Assembly: GCF_003286085.1 (NCBI RefSeq)
Contig: NW_020825294.1
Coordinates: 3,534,001-3,598,000, forward strand
Source of the DNA: Drosophila persimilis
Lineage: Eukaryota; Arthropoda; Insecta; Diptera; Drosophilidae
Reading direction: 5' to 3'
DNA: 64,000 nt
The notes under the pieces were generated by a model. It was given only the letters and a program-made list of their open reading frames with translations. It did not search any database and was not told the DNA's origin. Below, one piece after another: positions 60,313 to 64,000 of this stretch (the first letter of the stretch is position 1; the number at the start of each line of letters is the position of its first letter). Made by a program: the position numbers and the translations under genes.

Positions 60313-60438
60313 AAAAATACTAAAAAAAATACTAAAAATACTAAGAAAAATACTGAAAAATACTAACAAATACAAAAAATACTAAATAAAATATTATAAA
60401 AATACTAAAAAATACTAGAGAGTGCTAAAAAATACTAG
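60313..60438 (+). repeat. AAATACTA degenerate array
   Basis: About nine copies of AAATACT(A) in 125 bp with variable A-run spacers. The complementary word AGTATTT recurs at 33967-33995 and 34118-34156. Confidence 0.8.
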
Positions 60439-62797
60439 TTTTAGCAATATATTATTCTAAAAGATTGAAAAATGATCATTTCCACACATATTCTAAAAGT
60501 TAAAATAGATATATAGATGGATAGACAGATGCACCGATTGAAAGATGAATAATATATGGAATTAATGGACATATAACAGATAAAGAAAGATACATGGATC
60601 GATTGTTTGGTGGACAAATAAATAGTTTGACAGATGCATAGGTAAAAAGATATATACATACATATATAAGAAAAAAGATATAATGGAAATGCATTTAGAC
60701 ACATAAAATATATAGCTAAAAAGAACCCACCAGAAACCTCTAATAAAAGTCTCTTGCCGCCTTCTGTGGCTGTTTTTTTTCCTCAAGTTTCTCGGCCCTA
60801 GGATCTTCCTCTTTGGCTGTACAGAAATGTATCTGTTAATTCCTAACCATAAATATTCCATTTCTCTCACCCAAACACCTAACAAAAACCTTTTTCTACT
60901 AAAATGTTAGCCATGAAATTTAATCGCTAAACGATCCACAATCCAAGGGTATTTCTAATGGTCCCAAACAAATATTTATATATTAATTTTTAGTGCAATT
61001 TTTACGTGAAATTTAACACCGATATAAAAGGAGGCACGGCCCCCACGCAGGAGTGCCGGCAGCTGAGGCCACGGCCACACGATGCGTATACGTAATGGCA
61101 ATTGAAATGTGTATAAGTATGGGTGTGTGTGCCTGTGTGTGTGTGTGTGTGTGTGTGAGTTCCGTTCCGTTGGAAAAACTATAACAATAAATCTCATTTA
61201 TGTGTTTTTGTGCGATTTTTATGAGTTGATTTTTTGATACCCGACGACGCACCAGCTGAAAAATCGCCGAAAATTGTTCGTTCTTTAAGTAAGAAAATAG
61301 TTTAAATAAAATACAAAAAATTCCTAGAGGAAGAGAGAGAGTGTAGAGAGGAGGAAATGTAATGGTCACGCTTTGCCCAGGACTCTATAACGTAATCTAA
61401 TTTAAGCTGCCATTAGTGTTTAGCATTGGGCTGGGGATGGGGAGGGGGGGGCTCCACCCACACTCCTGGACGGCTTCATCAATCAAAGGCAGCAGAGGGG
61501 GGCAGTGGAGCAGCGGCCTGTTTCCTGTGCCTGTGCGTGGGTTTTCTGCGTAATTTAAGTTCTGAACACGCGCCGCAGCAGCTTCAAAAATATGCTTTGA
61601 ATGTGGCACAAACACACTCGTGGCACATTTGTAGCATGTGTTTCGGGGGCCGGGGGAGGGTTGTACTTGACAGGAAGCACAAGCAAAGCTCTTGGCCAAG
61701 CAATGTTTATTCAGCTAAATTCTGAGGGTGAGAAAAAAGGGGGTAATGTGGGAGGGGGAGGCAGATCAAAGGGAAAGAGAAAAGTTAAAGGAAAGAACAC
61801 AGATATGGCTTTAAAGAACCACCAGATAGAGCCCCTTTCTGTGGGAGTATATTTCTTTTTTTTTTGGTAATTAAAGATTCTTTCCCTTCGGAAAACAGAT
61901 CATTAACCATTATCAATTTGGGTTATCTAGCAACCTTCAATCGAATCGATTTAGCCCGTCAAAAGGTTAACGCCGCAAAGCCGTCTGTCTGCTGGTAAGC
62001 TAAAACCCCGTTCGAAAAGTTTGTTTAGAAGCGAAGGAAGCCGCCATGGAATAGGGCCAACATTTGCATACTCTCTGAAGTAATTGATTCTTAAACTTGA
62101 CACCTTCTCGCCAGCGGCAACAGCAGCTATAAGCGGCTTAAAGGGCGGAGCCGGCCGCCAACCCAATCGCAACCCTCTTTTTTCTAAGCGTTTCTCCCCC
62201 TTTTTTTGTTTTTTGTTGAAGTGTAAATTTCTACTCCCCCTCTCCATCCTTTTTCTAAGCGTAAATTTCCCTTGCCACTAATTTCTTGAGCATCCATTTC
62301 GCGCCCTCCCCACCCCCGGACGCGGCACAAACAATATGCTGTCGCTATAGTAATGCGATCTGGCTCATTAAAAGATTTACCAGCCAAGAGCAGGGGTTCC
62401 GGCCCCCATTTGATTAGAGGTCCTGTGTGCTTATGGGGTGCCACCATTTAAAAGCCATTTGCCTGTCTGTCTGTCGGTGGGATGGCTTCTGTCTAGTGTC
62501 TCCTGTCTACTGTCTGCTGTCCTCTAGGTTCTCGCGCTGCTCCTTTGAGCTGCAATTAGATTTAACTGCGACTTTTCTGGTAAATATGAACAGCAAAATG
62601 CTCTTAATTTATGACCGACACTAATATACATTAATGTCTTGGGCCAACTCCTCTGGAAAGTGACACGGCCTGAGGTCAAGGGATCCTGCAGCCTTCATTT
62701 ACCCGAAACCAGGACCACGACCAAGACACAGTCATAGACACAATTAAAAGTCCATGGCCCAGAGAAATGTTAATGACATTTTCGCAACAGTCTGCCA

Positions 62798-62831
<34 letters not shown>

Positions 62832-64000
62832 AATCCTGCCTGAAAGGAGTACGAGCGGATGGCGATGGCCCTCTCTCCTTCTCTCTTAGCCAAGTCTGCA
62901 CAAATTTTTAGCGAAACTACCGTAATTTGCATATTTTAAGTTGACTTTTATTGCATTAAAAATGGCAGTGGCTGTGGCAGTGGCAGTGGCTTTGCGGCAG
63001 CGGCAGCGGCCTCTACAGACCCAGACCTTGGGGCGTGTTTCCCGTTTACCCCGCCTCTACACTCGGAGAACTGAAACACACTATATTTCAATTAAATATT
63101 CGTTTTTGATATGCAAATATAGAGAAATTAAATGAAATTTTTATTTATTTAAACAGAAATTTATTAAAAAGACTTTATAACGGTCCATTCTTAATCTAAA
63201 TATAAAATACTTTGAAATAAATATGAAATATTAAATTTTTAGGAAATATAGTTTATTTGAGTATGAAATATATTTATTTATTGTATGAGATATATTTAAA
63301 TCAAAAATGTGCGTGTGAGCAAGTCGCAATTGCGTAAATTCCAATCACAAGAGGAACGAAGTAATGCACGAAGTCCAAAGAGACAATTGGAACGGAGACA
63401 AGCTTGACGGTATACATATAGAAAGATCATCGAACTTATTTATTTCCGCTATATATTGAATTTCTATTAGAAAATACAATTGATAACGAACAGAATTTAA
63501 TATTCAGGCTTCCCTTCGGAGCAACAGAAGTGCTCAAGAGGCCTTCCTCCTAGTATTTTAATTTCTAAATCGATTGGTATACACTCTCAAATCCAACGTA
63601 ACTATTTGTATGTAAGGCTGTCTTTTTTTCTCCGAGTGTAGCCTGATGTCTTGACTCCACCCTGCCTGTCGCCGGGCTCTTCCTCTACTTCTGTCTCTGT
63701 CTCTGGGTCTAGGGCCTCGGCCTTTGGATTTGGTTTTTGGTTTTCCCTTTTCTGCATTCAGCTTTCGGCCTTCGGGGGAGAGGGAGGGGGGCCCAGTGTC
63801 TCTGCCACAGCCTCGACCCTATGTAAAACTAGTAAAAGACAGATTACAAAAATACAATTAAAATGTTTTAGTGAAAATTAACTGCAGTTTAAATAAAATG
63901 CTACGCTGGCCAAGTGGAAACACAAAACCCAAACAAACCCTGAAGACGGCGACAACGATGTGGATGTTGATGATGGGATGGTAGGGGGATAGAGGGATGC

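Larger units (their letters stand above)
53773..64000 (+). other. Intron continuing past the window edge
   Basis: No further exon is supported to the end. Contents: AT low complexity (54560-55200), an ACCGAACGGG repeat (55712-55750), a CA/TG palindrome (55884-55928), (CA)n at 56379-56409, GGA repeats (57637-57668), GCAGGCA repeats (57905-57945), poly(A) plus (GA)n (58017-58081), GGCAG repeats (59378-59405), an AAATACTA array (60313-60438) and (GA)n at 62800-62822. ORFs here are low-complexity translations. Confidence 0.45.

Overview
The window is nuclear DNA of a Drosophila-type fly. It has eukaryotic split genes with 57-84 nt introns, Drosophila core-promoter motifs (an initiator with a downstream promoter element, a TATA box with an initiator, DRE-like sites), many AT-rich and dinucleotide low-complexity tracts, and a full copy of the fly DUOX maturation factor gene mol (moladietz/NIP). 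I cannot assign the species.

Left end (1-2.1 kb): two compact housekeeping-type genes lie tail to tail. A four-ankyrin-repeat protein of the ANKRD49 family (+ strand, 153-875, two exons, 215 aa) meets dynactin subunit 5/p25 (- strand, 966-1682, three exons, 189 aa). Their poly(A) signals cross, so the 3' ends probably overlap. The ANKRD49-like intron and the first dynactin intron are multiples of three without stop codons, and that dynactin intron is GC-AG.

2-12.4 kb: mostly non-coding, with three short minus-strand stretches of coding-like codon use: a 42-aa ORF over a perfect 119-bp tandem duplication at 3.5-3.8 kb, a two-exon cysteine-rich 64-aa ORF at 7.9-8.1 kb, and a 39-codon open block at 9.5 kb.

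12.4-33.6 kb: the mol gene (+ strand). It has an Inr+DPE promoter at 12.40 kb and a second TATA+Inr promoter at 18.12-18.16 kb, six coding exons (18867-33078, 483 aa), a 10.8-kb intron after the third coding exon, and two possible C-termini that depend on splicing of the last intron. The introns hold a Helitron-type protein relic (20.2-20.6 kb) and an array of seven splice-acceptor-like repeats (30.4-31.0 kb).

33.6-64 kb: intergenic DNA with a second, better preserved Helitron relic (37.2-37.9 kb) and a 19-bp tandem array. It then runs into what looks like the 5' part of another large + strand gene: a leader exon ending at a good donor (40047), a 13-kb intron, then an exon (53288-53772) with a signal peptide and a glycine-rich start of a secreted or membrane protein. 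The rest of that gene lies beyond the right edge. Its introns are rich in microsatellites and contain a 24-bp minisatellite (52.2-52.4 kb) and a diverged duplication (44.5-45.0 kb).

Functionally, the three recognised genes are independent: dynactin p25 acts in the dynein cargo adaptor, Mol matures the NADPH oxidase Duox, and the ANKRD49-like protein has no firm role in flies that I know of.
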